Positions 45,220 to 56,870 of a DNA stretch of 64,000 nucleotides are shown here, piece after piece. Made by a program: the position numbers and the translations under genes. The notes beneath the pieces were generated by a model that searched no databases, was not told where the DNA came from, and saw only the letters and a list, made by a program, of their open reading frames with translations. Position 1 is the first letter of the stretch, and every line of letters starts with the position of its first letter. This stretch comes from Ailanthus altissimus (Eukaryota > Streptophyta > Magnoliopsida > Sapindales > Simaroubaceae): positions 3,735,001 through 3,799,000 of the forward strand of contig CAMPEX010000001.1 of the NCBI GenBank assembly GCA_946807835.1, written 5' to 3'.

Positions 45220-46640
45220 TGATAGGGGCATAAAAGCACTAGTAGAATTTGTACTTACCTTTCATATTTTGCTCCAAATTATAAGTATTTGATTATTTAA
45301 TTGTATTTTTTGATCATAAACAGATGCATGATGGAAAATGTGACGCATAGGAACAAACAAGAGGTAAATCGAACGTCAAACGAAGAAGTTAAACTCAAAA
45401 TACGAAAGTAGCGCAGCAGCAGATGGTTGGGCACCGCAGAGCCTAGAACAGCGTGTAAGCACCGTGGCGCTCAGCACCCAGCGCCGTGGTGCTCATCGAT
45501 ATCTTGAAAGACCTCTACTCGTGCCCAGTGCCGCAGCACTGAGCCCCTAGCGCTGCAGCGCCTATGCGGATGTTTAAATACCCTTTTAAACTCGCCTATT
45601 GAATAGGGGATTCGAAGCTCCTCATGCCTAGGGTTTCTCATAGCAACAAAAACACTCTTTTGAGGCAAAAATAGAGAGACTTAGCAAGGAGAATAACATA
45701 AGCAACAAACACACATTCAAGCCAAGAGATTAAGGTAAAGTTATTGAAGATTGAAGATTGGGGAATCAACTCTTGAGCAATCAAGACAAGAGGAAGAAGA
45801 ACAACTCAGAGCATCACTTGTTTTGTTTTATTCCTTACTTTTTAAGAGATGATTTCGTTCATTATATTTTCATACTTTTGCTTTGATATTCTTGTTTTGA
45901 ACATGAGCTAATTTCTTTTGATTTAGGGTTAGACGTTATTGAACCTAGTATGTAATTAATTCTTTTAATCTCTCAGTTATGAACTTTTATCCCTTAATTG
46001 ATTCAATCTATCTATGCTTAATGCTTTCATTATACTTGATCACTATTTTGATTGTTTAGGAACCATGATAACTTTGACGAAAGGAATCATGTGTTTAGCC
46101 TATAGTAAATTGATACATGATCATAGGGTAACATCTATGAGTTCCATCTAGGATAGACATATACCTAAGTGGCATGTATGGTTTGATTAGACTTAATCTT
46201 AATGAGTTGCATCTTATTCGGATTACCATAAACATATAGGTAATTGTTAGGGTGTGATATTATCATTCGACTGTCGACAAAAGCTTATGATGAAATCAGT
46301 GTCTAGCCAATCAATTGATAAAAAGGAAAATAACTAAAGGGTTAAAGGGTTCAGTGAACTACTAGGAGATGCGTCGATACCCTAGATTACCTATCAATTT
46401 AGTGAATTTTATCCCTTAGTACTTACAATATTTTAATTAGGTTTAATTTAATAGCAATAATATAGTTAGTTAAACTCCATCCTTGAAGCTAGTCTGGATA
46501 AAAGTAAGGTAGAGTAATTTTAGTATTCAATTGAAGAAAATAGAAACAATAGTCTCTGTGGAATCGATAATCTGGACTTAGTCCTATATTACTTGATACA
46601 AAAAGCATGCACTTGCGCTAGGTCATTAAAATAGACATCA
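45220..46640 (+). mobile_element. Solo LTR, family A (copy A6), TSD ATATG
   Basis: It is 1421 bp, TGATAGGGGC to AATAGACATCA, with flanks ATATG at 45215-45219 and 46641-46645. The iterons (45,428-45,562) are followed by a TTTAAATA box (45,572-45,579). The 3' block is GTCTCTGTGGAATCGATAAT...ATTACTTG...GCACTTGCGC (about 46,550-46,618). Removal restores the protease-RT frame of the gypsy element (VLCDVVPI into HILLGRP). Confidence 0.95.
45428..45562 (+). promoter_or_regulatory. Iterons upstream of TATA-like box in LTR A6
   Basis: Repeated GCACCGTGGCGCT, CAGCGCCGTGGTGCT, AGTGCCGCAGCACTG and AGCGCTGCAGCGCC motifs are all variants of the palindromic core seen in A4 and A7. They end about 10 bp before TTTAAATA. 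Confidence 0.6.
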
Positions 46641-46645
46641 ATATG

Positions 46646-46900
46646 CCCTATACATATTGGCACTACATCACACAAAACCTTATCCTTATACTTTTCAATT
46701 AAGAATTAAACCAACACTTGTTTATTTACTTTAACTTCTCCATAATCATTCAGCCATTGTAGCTTATATGCCATAAGATGTTTCAAAATTGTCAAATTCA
46801 TTTTTTCACCAAACTAGTGCTAGCTACATTAGTACAACTCCCCCTATCAATCATCATGCTACCTTATCCATGTCAAATGGCATCTAGTATAAAAAATATT
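46646..46900 (-). pseudogene. Gypsy aspartic protease relic
   Basis: The minus-strand reading has the active-site region DDRGSCTNVASTSLVKK (about 46,795-46,860), in which the normal D-G-G/S triad is changed. After it come KLQWLNDYGEVKVNKQVLVQ and EKYKDKVLCDVVPI, broken off by LTR A6 and resumed as HILLGRP at 45,214. Confidence 0.82.
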
Positions 46901-48200
46901 ATCATGTTGTACCTTTTGATCTTTTTTTATTTTCACACTAAGAGCTCTTTTTACAACTAAAAGCTCTCAATTAATCGAATATTTAATGTCACTTGTATCC
47001 TTCAAAGGTGGCATGGGCTCATTATTAGATTCACCTTCGGTCTCAATATTACCATCATCTTTCAATATCATCACTCTTTTATTTGGGCATTGAGATGCAA
47101 TATAACATATTCCCAAACACTAAAAATATTTGATATCTCTATTAAAAAATGGTTAGGAATCATATTTACCATTGTTTGGTGTGCCTCTATCTTTGTTATT
47201 TTTAAAGGTTTCGGCCTTAGGCTTAAAATTAGGCTTTTCATCCTTTTTACTTTAATTCGATTTTAATATTAAAGAATATACCTAATTCTGCCAATTCGTG
47301 TGGAACCTTTTCTCTTCAATTGTTGCTCCACTTTTATAGCTATGTGCACTATGTCATTCAACTCAATATAATATTATAACTCCCCACATTTACAATAGCA
47401 CGGTTCAAACCAACTAGGAACCTAGCCATAGTAGCTTTTCAGTCGTTCTCCATAGTGGCTCGAATCATGGCTATTTTCATTTCATTGTGGTAGTCTTCAA
47501 CACTTTTAAACCCTTGAGTAACATTTTGCAACTTCTGAAAAAAATTTCTATAGTAATGACTTGGAATGAATCGTTTTCTCATAATAGCCTTCATCTATTC
47601 CCATGTCTCAATGGGTCTTTCATGATTTCGTCTCCTACCTAAAACAAGTTGATCCCACTAAATAATAGCATAATAAGTAAATTCTATGGTGGCCAGCTTT
47701 ACTTTTTTCAATTTAGAGTAGTTGTGACAATTAAATACCAATTCCTTCTTTTTCTCCAACTCCAAATTCGCTTCAGGATCGTTTTTGCCTTGGAAAGATG
47801 GAATCTTCATCTTAATGCTTCTTAAGTTGTTATCAATCTCATCTTTATATCTAACTCCTATATCTCCATTCCTATGCCTAAATCTACCTAAATTAACACT
47901 AGAGAAATGATCATCATCATCCAGGTCATCCCTATAGTCATCCTTATAATCATATACCTAAGTGTATTCCTCTCTCTTTGTTGTACATTAGGAGCTCTAG
48001 GCGGCTGCCCTCTTTGTGAACTAGATTCAACTATATCTATTCTTTCATTCACCTTATTAAACCTCAATTCTAGTTGAATAAAATTTTATTCTAAGGACTT
48101 AAAGAAAAGTTTGAAATCTATCTTTTCCTGAGCACCATCAGATGAACCTTATTTGTTTTTCTTGAGACGTGTTTAATAACCTACCAAAAAAGGTTAGAAA
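46900..48200 (-). pseudogene. Gypsy gag relic with CCHC knuckle remnant
   Basis: At about 47,060-47,120 the minus strand reads YF-stop-CLGICYIASQCPNKRV, the remains of a CX2CX4HX4C knuckle (His lost), followed by MILKDDGNIETEGES. Upstream to 48,180 are scattered capsid segments such as VAKCYSRV and ELNDIVHIAIKVEQQLKRKG, in several frames. Confidence 0.72.
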
Positions 48201-48862
48201 ATCTCAAAAATAAGCATTTACATATTTTCTCTCTAGATTGATAGCACTCACACTCGTGTTTACTTAAATTTGACTTTTACCCTCTTATGAGCTCACACTC
48301 TGTTGCCTTTTTTCACTTTTTAGTCTCCTTTTTAGTTCTTTATTAAACTTAACGAACTTAATCAAAATTATTTTGTAACAATCCAAACTCAACAAATCAG
48401 ATCACTGAGAATGAGAATGAGAATGAGTTAAACACAAAAGTTGACGAATAGGCAGAATTTAAGAAACAAAAAGGAAAAAAAAAAGAATTTTAATGCAATT
48501 TAAGGTTGTTTGTTTTCTTTTAGGCCAAATTGTGCAAATTAGGTAGAATGCACACTATATATAAACATAAATTGAATAGTAAACAATGCTTTAACTAATT
48601 CTGATTTCTATACTCTCAATAGTTTTTATTTTACAATTTAGAATTAAAATTTGAATCAATTGAATCTGATTTTTTTTATACTTCTTTTTTTTTGAATTTT
48701 TTTAAACCTATATATAATGATAAATAAAAAAATTGAACGAATTAGGTTGAAGAAATAGGTTAAAGTTGTGGTCAAGAGGCAATAAAGATGATAGGTTGCA
48801 GATTTAAGGGAATATAACAAAGGGTGTGAAAGTTAAAAGTCGAACAAATAATGAAATTCAAT
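48201..48862 (-). other. Gypsy untranslated leader, PBS deleted
   Basis: This non-coding, AT-rich stretch lies between gag and the 5' LTR. Compared with the leader copy at 41409-41463, about 41 bp next to the LTR, including the whole TGGTATCAGAGC site, is missing at 48,860. Confidence 0.7.
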
Positions 48863-49645
48863 TAATGTAAACCTCACAAAGAAAAGTGAAACTCGATGCA
48901 TAATGAGGTTCCTTTACCAAGGAATGTTCTAATTCAGATTTACAAACAAATAAAAACAAAAGACCTTGACCCATTATCTATAAAGAGATAAGAACCAAAG
49001 GTATAAAAAAATTAGGATAGACGTCACACTAAAGAAAGATGAGAAAGATTGTGAGTGATAAGTCATGGATTAACGCCACAAGAAGAAATCTTGATAAGTT
49101 CTAAAAGGTTCTTTGAAGAACCAAGAGAAAATTCCCTTTAGGGTTACAAGGCCTTATAAAGCCAATTTTACCAAAAGCATAAAAGGAAAAACTAAATCAA
49201 ATCTTAAGTCATAGTAGAAATTGATTACAAAAATAGGAAATAAATAACAAGCATATTAAGGAAATAAATATTTATGCATCCTTGTTTCTAAATTAAACTT
49301 TAGAATAAAAAAAAGGAAACAAAGAAAATAAGGATCTTATAAAGCCGCGTGAACAATAATGTATAAATAGTAATGTGTGAACAGTGACTCCAAATCTTTC
49401 TTCCTAAATTGATATCTGCCAGATATTCCTTCCTAAATTAATATTCCCCTTAATTTGTTCTTCATGTAAATTTCTCCATATCGCTTAAAGAACTTGAATA
49501 ATATTGATAAGGCATTGATCATCTTAATTAATCAATTTAGTCAAATTCATGCTTTGTTCTTCATTTTCTTGATTTTTGCCTTTGTCATTGGACCCCATAG
49601 ATGCTCAATGGATCTTGTGAAGTTTTGACAACCTGATTTGCATCA
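48863..49645 (-). mobile_element. 5' LTR of the gypsy element (family C)
   Basis: It is 783 bp and reads TGATGCAAATCAGG to GTTTACATTA on the minus strand, so the last TG...CA base pair is mutated (CATTA for CATCA). It aligns along its length with 41464-42298. The upper flank returns to the 92-bp repeat array. Confidence 0.88.
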
Positions 49646-49650
49646 ACAGG

Positions 49651-50900
49651 CTTAGCACCTATCATTCCAAAATAAAAAGTAAAAGGGCCGCAGGGATAGG
49701 GGTTCCCACCACATTCCCCTCGTCCCTTAGAAAAACAAATGGGATTACTTTATGCCAATCCAGAATCAGAAGTAAAAGAGTCGAGGGGATATGAGTTCCA
49801 ACTACCTTCCTCTCATCCTTTAAGAGAATAAACAGGCTTTGTACCTATCGTTCCAAAATCAAAAGTAAAGAGTCGAGAAGACAGAGGTTCCCATAACCTC
49901 TCTCTCGTCTCTCAGAAGAAAAAAATGATAAGTTTTTATCTTCCCAAAATTAAAAGAAAACAAATAGGATTGCATACACTTAGCCATCACAGATATCAAA
50001 GAGACAACATAGAAATACAAAAAAGCTCATCAAGTCATTCCAACATCTAAAGAGTTTTCAAACAATGACATAATATCAAGATCAACCTTGGTACTAGCCA
50101 CAAGGGCTATCATAATCTTTAGGGAGCTCCTGGTATGAAAAGGATTCCCTTTCCAATTTGAATCATCGATGAAAACTCTTAGTTGAATACTCGAAGGGAC
50201 TAGAGTACGTTGTACCTTATTTTGTATCCTGTAAGGAAGATAGGTGTAATACCTACCTTTTTGGAGAAAAAAAATGTAAAAATCGAAGGGACTAGAGTAT
50301 GTAGTACCTTTCCTTCACATCTTGGAAGGATGAGAGGTATAGTACCTACTTTCTAGGAAATGAAAAAGAAAAAAATAAAGATAATGATTAGAAAGGAATA
50401 AAGTACCTAGTACCTTCCTTCCAACAACATGATTCAAGGCACAAAAACTAGATAAGTAAAAACAATGACTCTATAAATACGATAATGAAATGAGATCAAG
50501 GCTAAAATGATTAGAGTATTTAGTATCTTCCCTATAGCAACATGATTAAGATAAAAGACATTGAAACTTAGAGGGATTGAAGTACTTACTACCTTCCCTC
50601 TGCAAGGTAAATATAACTCAAAAATGGGTGAATCAAAATCAAACTTAGAGGGATTAGAGTACGTAGTACCTTCTCTCTGCGAGAAAAATAAACCGAAAAA
50701 GGGGTAAACAAAGAAGTATGATCTACCCAAAGTGATTGGATCACTTAGTACCTTCACCCTATAAGAAAAAATAACCTATAAAAGGGTGAACAAGCACATG
50801 ATTAAAAATTGAAAGGATTGGAAAGATCAAGATTGGAAAGTATTGGAGTATCTAGTAGTTTTCTTCTAACAATGTGATTAAAATTTTGAAGGATTGGAGA
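49651..50900 (+). repeat. About 92-bp tandem repeats of element D, block 3
   Basis: Units continue from block 2 (AGGCTTAGCACCTATCATTCC at the start). From 50,190 they drift to a related form with CGAAGGGACTAGAGTA(C/T)GT, whose copies at 50,192 and 50,284 keep the 92-bp period. About 12 units in total, the last ones much diverged. Confidence 0.82.
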
Positions 50901-51419
50901 AATAATGAAATGTTTTAGATTATTGCTAAATAGACGTCACTATGAGGTAGATAAATAGAGATTTACTAAGTATCCTTAACTAGTTGAGTCATATTGCATT
51001 ATAGGACGAGTGTAGCCCCCCCCCTAGTTTAGGGTTATAGTGTTAAGGAAGAGTCATATGTCTTAGAATAAATTTAGAAGTATTGAAAGAATTTTTTTGA
51101 AAGAGTTTAATACCTTTACCAAGAAGCATCTATATCGTAAGACTTCTAAACAATATGATTCAGAATTGCATCTAAAAGAAAGAAATATCTTTTATCTCAT
51201 ATGATTTACTCAAATTATTGCATTCAATTTACATCTTGAGAAGTAATATTTTTGTTAGAATTCTTATTGTATTACTAGCTACAATTTTTCATAGGGAGTA
51301 AAAAAGGAAGTAACACAGATAATTGGGCATGCATTCCTCTTCCTGCTCATATTATGAAGAGGAATAGGGCTTTTTAAGTTGTGCAAAAATAGGACGATGA
51401 AGAGTAAATGGTAAAAATG
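50901..51419 (+). other. Element D internal sequence, no gene recognised
   Basis: A nine-base C-run occurs at 51,016-51,024. No ORF or domain is visible. The stretch ends at AAATG, the target of B4. Confidence 0.35.
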
Positions 51420-53328
51420 TGTTGTGCGTATGGTGAGTGTGTATATTTTAATTTTAATTTACACATCGCACATGCATAATATACGCAGCGGAATATAAAC
51501 AATACATCTCATTACATTAATGAGATAAAAGGGAACTCACCCTTAAAGCGTGCTTTATGCAGTTATAGTCAAAGACGGGGTGAGATTTTTTGAACTAGAA
51601 TGGTAGCTTCCTTTTCTCGATGAGAATTAACTACTTGAAGCAGCACTTGCTTCTCATTAATATCTCTCGCCTAAAGAACTATATATGCTGAATTGTTCTT
51701 CACTTGTTATGTTTTTATTATGCTAATGCACTACACTATTTATAGTATAGTTTGCCGCCACATTAGCTAATCACATAAAACTTAGTTGCTTTTTAACTTA
51801 AGCATGAAGTGTTGCCAATTTAAAAGTTAAAAATGCACCTCATGCTTAATGGAAACAATCGGTGGCAAGATGTTAGCTAGGGGGGCGAATATAATCAAAA
51901 TAATTGACCAAAGTTTGCTTTACTAAAGGCATGTCATACTTAATACAAAACCATGACAATGCTTTTAATTTAAAAGGTAAATAAAATGTATACATCTCAT
52001 GCTTAATGAAAAAGCACGACAAATTATGCTTTCATTTAGTTAACAATTGCCACCTCTTGAATATTACATTTTGCTTAAATATTGGTGTCTCATGCCAACA
52101 ATTGATTATTAAAAAATCTCATTTACAAATTAAATAGACAATAACATTATGCCATATGTCATGCTATTACAAATTAATGGCATGACATATGGCATCCAAT
52201 GAAGGGATGAGATGACAAGTCTCACTTGCCAACATCCTAGGCTTAACACTTAAACCGTGACAATCCCCAAAAGACCTTAAGATAATTTTTATTTTTTGAA
52301 AACTTCTCATATCAAACTATTCGATCCAGTGCACTACCCCAGTGCACAACAAGTACACTTCATATAGTGAGACTCCTTAGGTTCACACTTGTTTGTCTTA
52401 TAGAACTCTTCCCTAAGTTTATAAACGATGCCCCACATATATTATGAAAATAACAAAATAGTACATTGAATCATATAAGTTGCGGTTAATATATATTCGT
52501 ATAATCTCTTCGTCATATATATATACTTGAAAAGTGGAGACATATATCAACACCATCAAATCTCCATATAAAACTCACCTCTATGAGTTGACAGATCTCA
52601 TATCTACACAAACTGGACTCCATGAGCATCGAACTATACCCCATGACACCAAGTAGTCAGACCATGAAAATCTCTAACATATGTGGAACCTAAGTATGAT
52701 GGATTATTCATAAGCTCACCTTGACCATGAATACTACTCAACTTGAGAGGACCCTTCATTGATGAGTTTATAGAATGTTTATTAGAGATCCTCATTGAGT
52801 CTGTTCAGTACCCATTTCTTATGAATACCCGTATACTTATACGAGCTTCCACTAAGCTCATGATTTACTAAGATTAACCATTTAGACCATCCATATATAG
52901 ACATACATTGATCTATATATAATAAGGTCTTCATCGATAGACCCACATCAGTGAAGATAGATCAGAAACATAATATTTGAGAATATATTTGCACAATGAC
53001 ATATCCTAGCACTATTCGCAACCTTTTGCAACATTGTCATTACTAATATACCTTTGGGTCATTGTCTTATTTTAGACAAGGCTCTAACTCTTTAAATTTT
53101 GTTAACTTTTATAACTTGCTAACTCTTAGTCGTGCTACCTTTTAACAATGAGGACTTCCAGTGTTGCTAACTCTTAATAATGGTCTAAACTCCTTTAGAC
53201 CAGATCTGCACTCCTTCAAATTATACAATGTTTGAAATGTTACAAGTATTTTACCATATATATTTAACATTAACGAATAATTGATATTTATACAATATTG
53301 AAATAGCATGTAAGCACCATTTCTAACA
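51420..53328 (-). mobile_element. Solo LTR, family B (copy B4), TSD AAATG
   Basis: It is 1909 bp, with plus-strand ends TGTTGTGCG and CATTTCTAACA and perfect flanks AAATG (51415-51419 and 53329-53333). It is homologous in reverse to B2 and B3 (TGAGAGGACCCTTC, CCACATCAGTGAAGATAGATCA, AGTGCACTACCCCAGTGCACAA). It is more diverged and lacks the long pyrimidine tract. Confidence 0.93.
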
Positions 53329-53333
53329 AAATG

Positions 53334-53910
53334 ACCCCCTAGGTTGATACCATTATCTGTAGGAACCTTAGCACAGATGAAACCAACTAAGAATAAGAAG
53401 AAAAAAGGAAGTAAATACCAACCAATTTTTTTTTTCTTTTTTGATTTCATATGTATGGAAAAAGACTTAACATTTTTTTATTTGAATTTATGAATTGTCA
53501 CATATATGATCGCATGATTACATCGCGTACATGGAAGCATTCCTTTTACATGACACTGTTTAGGGACCAAAATGCAAATGGAAGGAAGTTTTATTGCTTT
53601 CAGCATAATTTGATAAAAATAGAAGGACTGTGATGAACATGTCTTAGTCAAGTCTAGAAACTTCGTTATTTCACTTATTATTCAGATCAAATAAGCACTA
53701 ATATATGGAAGGAAGAAACCTTATATGCATTTAGACTAGAAGCATCACCAGAGATCAAAGAGAACCGTCTACTAGGAATAGTGTTGTGTACGAGAAAAAA
53801 GCCATTTAAAAATGACATATGTTGTGTGTTGAACAAGGGATTGAAGAAACATGCCCTTCAAACTATGAAACTTAGGTTGAACCTTTATTCTTCACTTGTG
53901 AGAGGACATC
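53334..53910 (+). other. Element D internal 3' region
   Basis: I recognise no domain here. It contains ACCATTATCTGTAGGAACC at 53,349-53,367, which looks like a decayed Tat-type primer-binding site out of place. A short purine stretch (GTGAGAGGACA, 53,898-53,908) before the 3' LTR may be the polypurine tract. Confidence 0.4.
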
Positions 53911-54610
53911 TATTGAGGCTATTATTAAATGAGCCCCAACAGCCAATGCCATTGTGTCGTTCTAAAAGAGCTCGTGAATAGTTAATATAACCCAAATTCA
54001 GATACAACATGCTAGGTAACCAAATCCACCAACCCATGGATCTCATAAATGGATCGTGTAAGTTATAGAGAGGTAAGATCGGATTCAATTTTAAATCATA
54101 TTTAAATTTTAATTAATAAATTATTACTCTGCATGAAGAATGATTTTTCATAAATAGATGAATCTCACTTAAATCCTTCTTCCTTGGTTGATGATTCTGA
54201 AATATATTAGAATTCCTAATTTGTTTATATTTAAGTAAATTCATAATTTGATAAGGATTGGAATTTAAGCATTCAAAATTTAAAACAAATTAATATTTGC
54301 ATACTATAAATAAAACATGCACCTTTAGGTCATAATTCATTCAATTCATGATTCATTTAGTTCATTATTCAAATTACAGATACTCATTCTCTTTCAGTTT
54401 ATTGACAATTAATTAATCATATACATGAATATAGAACACATTACTTTGCTTGTCTTTGAAGTACTCTATACACTGACACCACCTTTTTAAAAAAAATATT
54501 AACTTAAATATTAGAGTATTTTTTCTTGCAAGAGGACGTTAACAAATTTGAGAAGACTTCAAAAATAAGAAAGTAATTTTTGTGAAGTTTCAATCTTGGA
54601 GCTTTTAGCT
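53911..54610 (+). mobile_element. 3' LTR of element D
   Basis: This is the direct copy of 35102-35834. It starts TATTGAGGC (TG mutated to TA), has a TATAAATAA box at 54,305-54,313 and ends near GGAGCTTTTAG. No PBS follows it, which supports the 3' position. A perfect TSD was not found (left flank GTTTT, right flank CTTTA or CTTTT depending on the end chosen). Confidence 0.75.
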
Positions 54611-54930
54611 TTAATCGATTTATTTTTCCCAACAATATCTTCAACTCCTAATCATCCTTAACCTAATTGTTATTTTCATCATTCAAGCCATCAATTTAAT
54701 TTCTTTTTCTTTTTCTTTCTAAAGTTTTCCTACGGAAAAAATTACAAGTGCTAATCAATTTGTCGATCCATATTTTTTTAATTTCTTCTACCTTTTTAAA
54801 TAATGTTGATTAGATACTTTAAATTCATGCAACCGCTAAGGGAGTTGCTTTTTCTTTTCTTTGTCATCTCTAAATTTATATTGATTCCAACGTTTTCAAT
54901 CTTAGTTAAGATGTTATTGCGTTGTTTACA
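54611..54930. other. AT-rich spacer right of element D
   Basis: Pyrimidine-rich start (TTTCTTTTTCTTTTTC at 54,700-54,717). Nothing coding was recognised. Confidence 0.3.
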
Positions 54931-55610
54931 AATTGCTCAACGGGATCAATGCAAGTGAAAAACAAAAAAGATTGAAGACTGAAATTAAAAAGCAAAGACA
55001 ACATACGACATATAAGGACTAAGTGATTGCTGAAAAAGACAAGAAATTATAAGAAGCTAGATGGTAACAAATAAATTACTACTAGAGCCAAGGTTAGAAT
55101 ACAAGAATGAGAGAGAAATTCCTAGGATTTGGACAAGGAATTGTAGGGTCTAACTGACAAAGTCCAAGAGTTGATAAATAAGAGAATAGAGTGCAAGAAA
55201 GCTCTTTAAACTAATAAGGATTGAAAAACAAAGAGAAAAAAAAACCTAACAAGGGAAAAATTGCAATGAAGAAGTCTAATTGCTCAGTTGCAAGCTGTAA
55301 ATGAGAAGTTATCCAAGTTTAAGGAGGAGAAACTTTCCCTAGATTGTAATTTCCCAGGATTGAGAAATAGAAAAATGAAGTTATTACCACCTTCGTAAAA
55401 AGGATGGACCAGATGGATAAGTTTAAAATGAAAGCAGAGGCATATACTAAGGGAACCAAATGTAAAATTAGACCGAAATTCATAAATAATTCATCCCCTA
55501 GGCACTCTAAATCATCCTTAGCAAAGATTATGATGTTGTCAATGGTTATCTTAGGTGGTCATCAATACTACAAGGCTAGGTTCCTAACTTATTGATTTTA
55601 ATGCAGCATT
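54930..55610 (+). pseudogene. Lys/Glu-rich coiled-coil-like relic, unassigned
   Basis: The plus-strand fragments read ASEKQKRLKTEIKKQRQHT, IAEKDKKL and LQAVNEKLSKFKEEKLSLD, with a final open part (55404-55595) starting MDQMDKFKMKAEAYTKG. The composition and heptad-like spacing suggest a coiled coil, as in the accessory proteins of some plant gypsy elements. I cannot name the family. Stops split it. Confidence 0.35.
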
Positions 55611-56159
55611 AGCTGCTTAAACAGACTTCTACAAATGGCTATCATGCAAAATGTGTATGTGTAGATTGCTTTCAATGAGTCCACTACTCCATTCTTTAGC
55701 ATGCTTTAATAATTACAAAGTGAAGTCCTTAATAAACTCTCAATCTCTATACTGATGCTGTTGTGGGATCACAAGCTTAATAAGAACAATGAACTAAAGA
55801 GTCTATTGAATCCTCTTATTAATTGCAATATACTATCAGAGATCTATTGTATACTTTTTATTTTATGATAATCAATAAAATTATACAATTGATTGTGACA
55901 TATACTTGTACATATTTTTAAGATATTCAATACTAAGAATCTCTTTTCGATGCCAACAAATTTGATGTATTAGCATTGTGGTAAATAGAGCAATCTTGGA
56001 AGAAGATCAAACTAATATTTACTTTACTTTATATGATATAATGAAACTACAAATCAATCAAAACACTTCATCATGTTACTGACTCAATTGAACAACTTAA
56101 TGTAGATCATATTTCCTATAAAATGCTAATGTTAAAAATGGTCTTATTAATGTTACTTT
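55611..56159. other. AT-rich stretch, nothing recognised
   Basis: No domain, repeat or element end was seen. Confidence 0.35.
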
Positions 56160-56870
56160 TGTGTGAATGAGTTCTTGTTTCTATCTTTTGGTTATCAAAA
56201 TGGTTCTTTTATAATTAAGATTCAGTTGTCTTTGTTTTTTATAACATTCTTTCAACAACCAAACTACCACTTACTCAAAGATGCTTTAGCAATCTTTTAT
56301 TGCTCTAGGGAAATTCCTTCAATAACTAAGGTGTCATTTACCTACAAATGTTCATCCTCATAGTTTTCTTGTAGGGATATTCTTTCAATGACTAGATTAT
56401 TATTTACCTAGAGATATTCATTCCCATAATGCCTTTCTAGGGATATGCTTTCTTTGAGCTTTGATTGATTTCAATTACATATAATCTTAGTGTTCTATTA
56501 TACTTACCATTTAAAGTTGTCAATATGTAAGCTCCTTTGCCAAGTACCTATTCAATTTTATATGGTCCATCCAATATGATAGCTATTTTCCCTCCATTAT
56601 ATTCCTTCTTTGTATCTAGAGTATGTTTCAACACTAGGTATCATTTTTTAAATGTTTCAGGTTTCACCTTTTTATATTATTGGTTAGGAAAGTTACTCTA
56701 TAAAGAGCATGCGTTGTTATTACTACTTTATTTTCTTTTGCTAAATACTTATGTCTACTCTACCATCTTGGTTTTTAGAGTAGACATTATAACTTTTATT
56801 GGTAAAATAACTTCTATACATTTATAAAAGCATAAGAGTCTTTCTAGTTGGTCCTCTGTTGGCAGTTTTG
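56160..56870 (-). pseudogene. Gypsy integrase C-terminal relic plus short repeats
   Basis: At 56,520-56,600 the minus strand reads ILDGPYKIE-stop-VLGKGAY, the GPYKI...GAY end of a Tat-like integrase. Beyond it (56,280-56,440) are three units of about 85 bp with CTAGGGATATTCTTTCAATGA-like phrases. This resembles the pol-then-repeat layout at 29.3-30 kb. Confidence 0.5.

Larger units (their letters stand above)
41216..49645 (-). mobile_element. Ty3/gypsy element, minus strand, with aberrant 3' end
   Basis: The minus-strand order is 5' LTR (48863-49645), leader, gag, protease, RT/RNase H, integrase, 3' LTR (41464-42298). It then continues abnormally with a primer-binding site and 55 bp of leader (41409-41463) and an inverted LTR fragment (41216-41408). 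The flanks AATGG (41211-41215) and ACAGG (49646-49650) are an imperfect TSD within the 92-bp repeat array. The protein motifs are those of plant chromovirus-like gypsy elements, but the integrase end (SASFNVADLSPLNVG) runs straight into the LTR with no visible chromodomain. Solo LTR A6 lies in its protease region. Confidence 0.88.
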
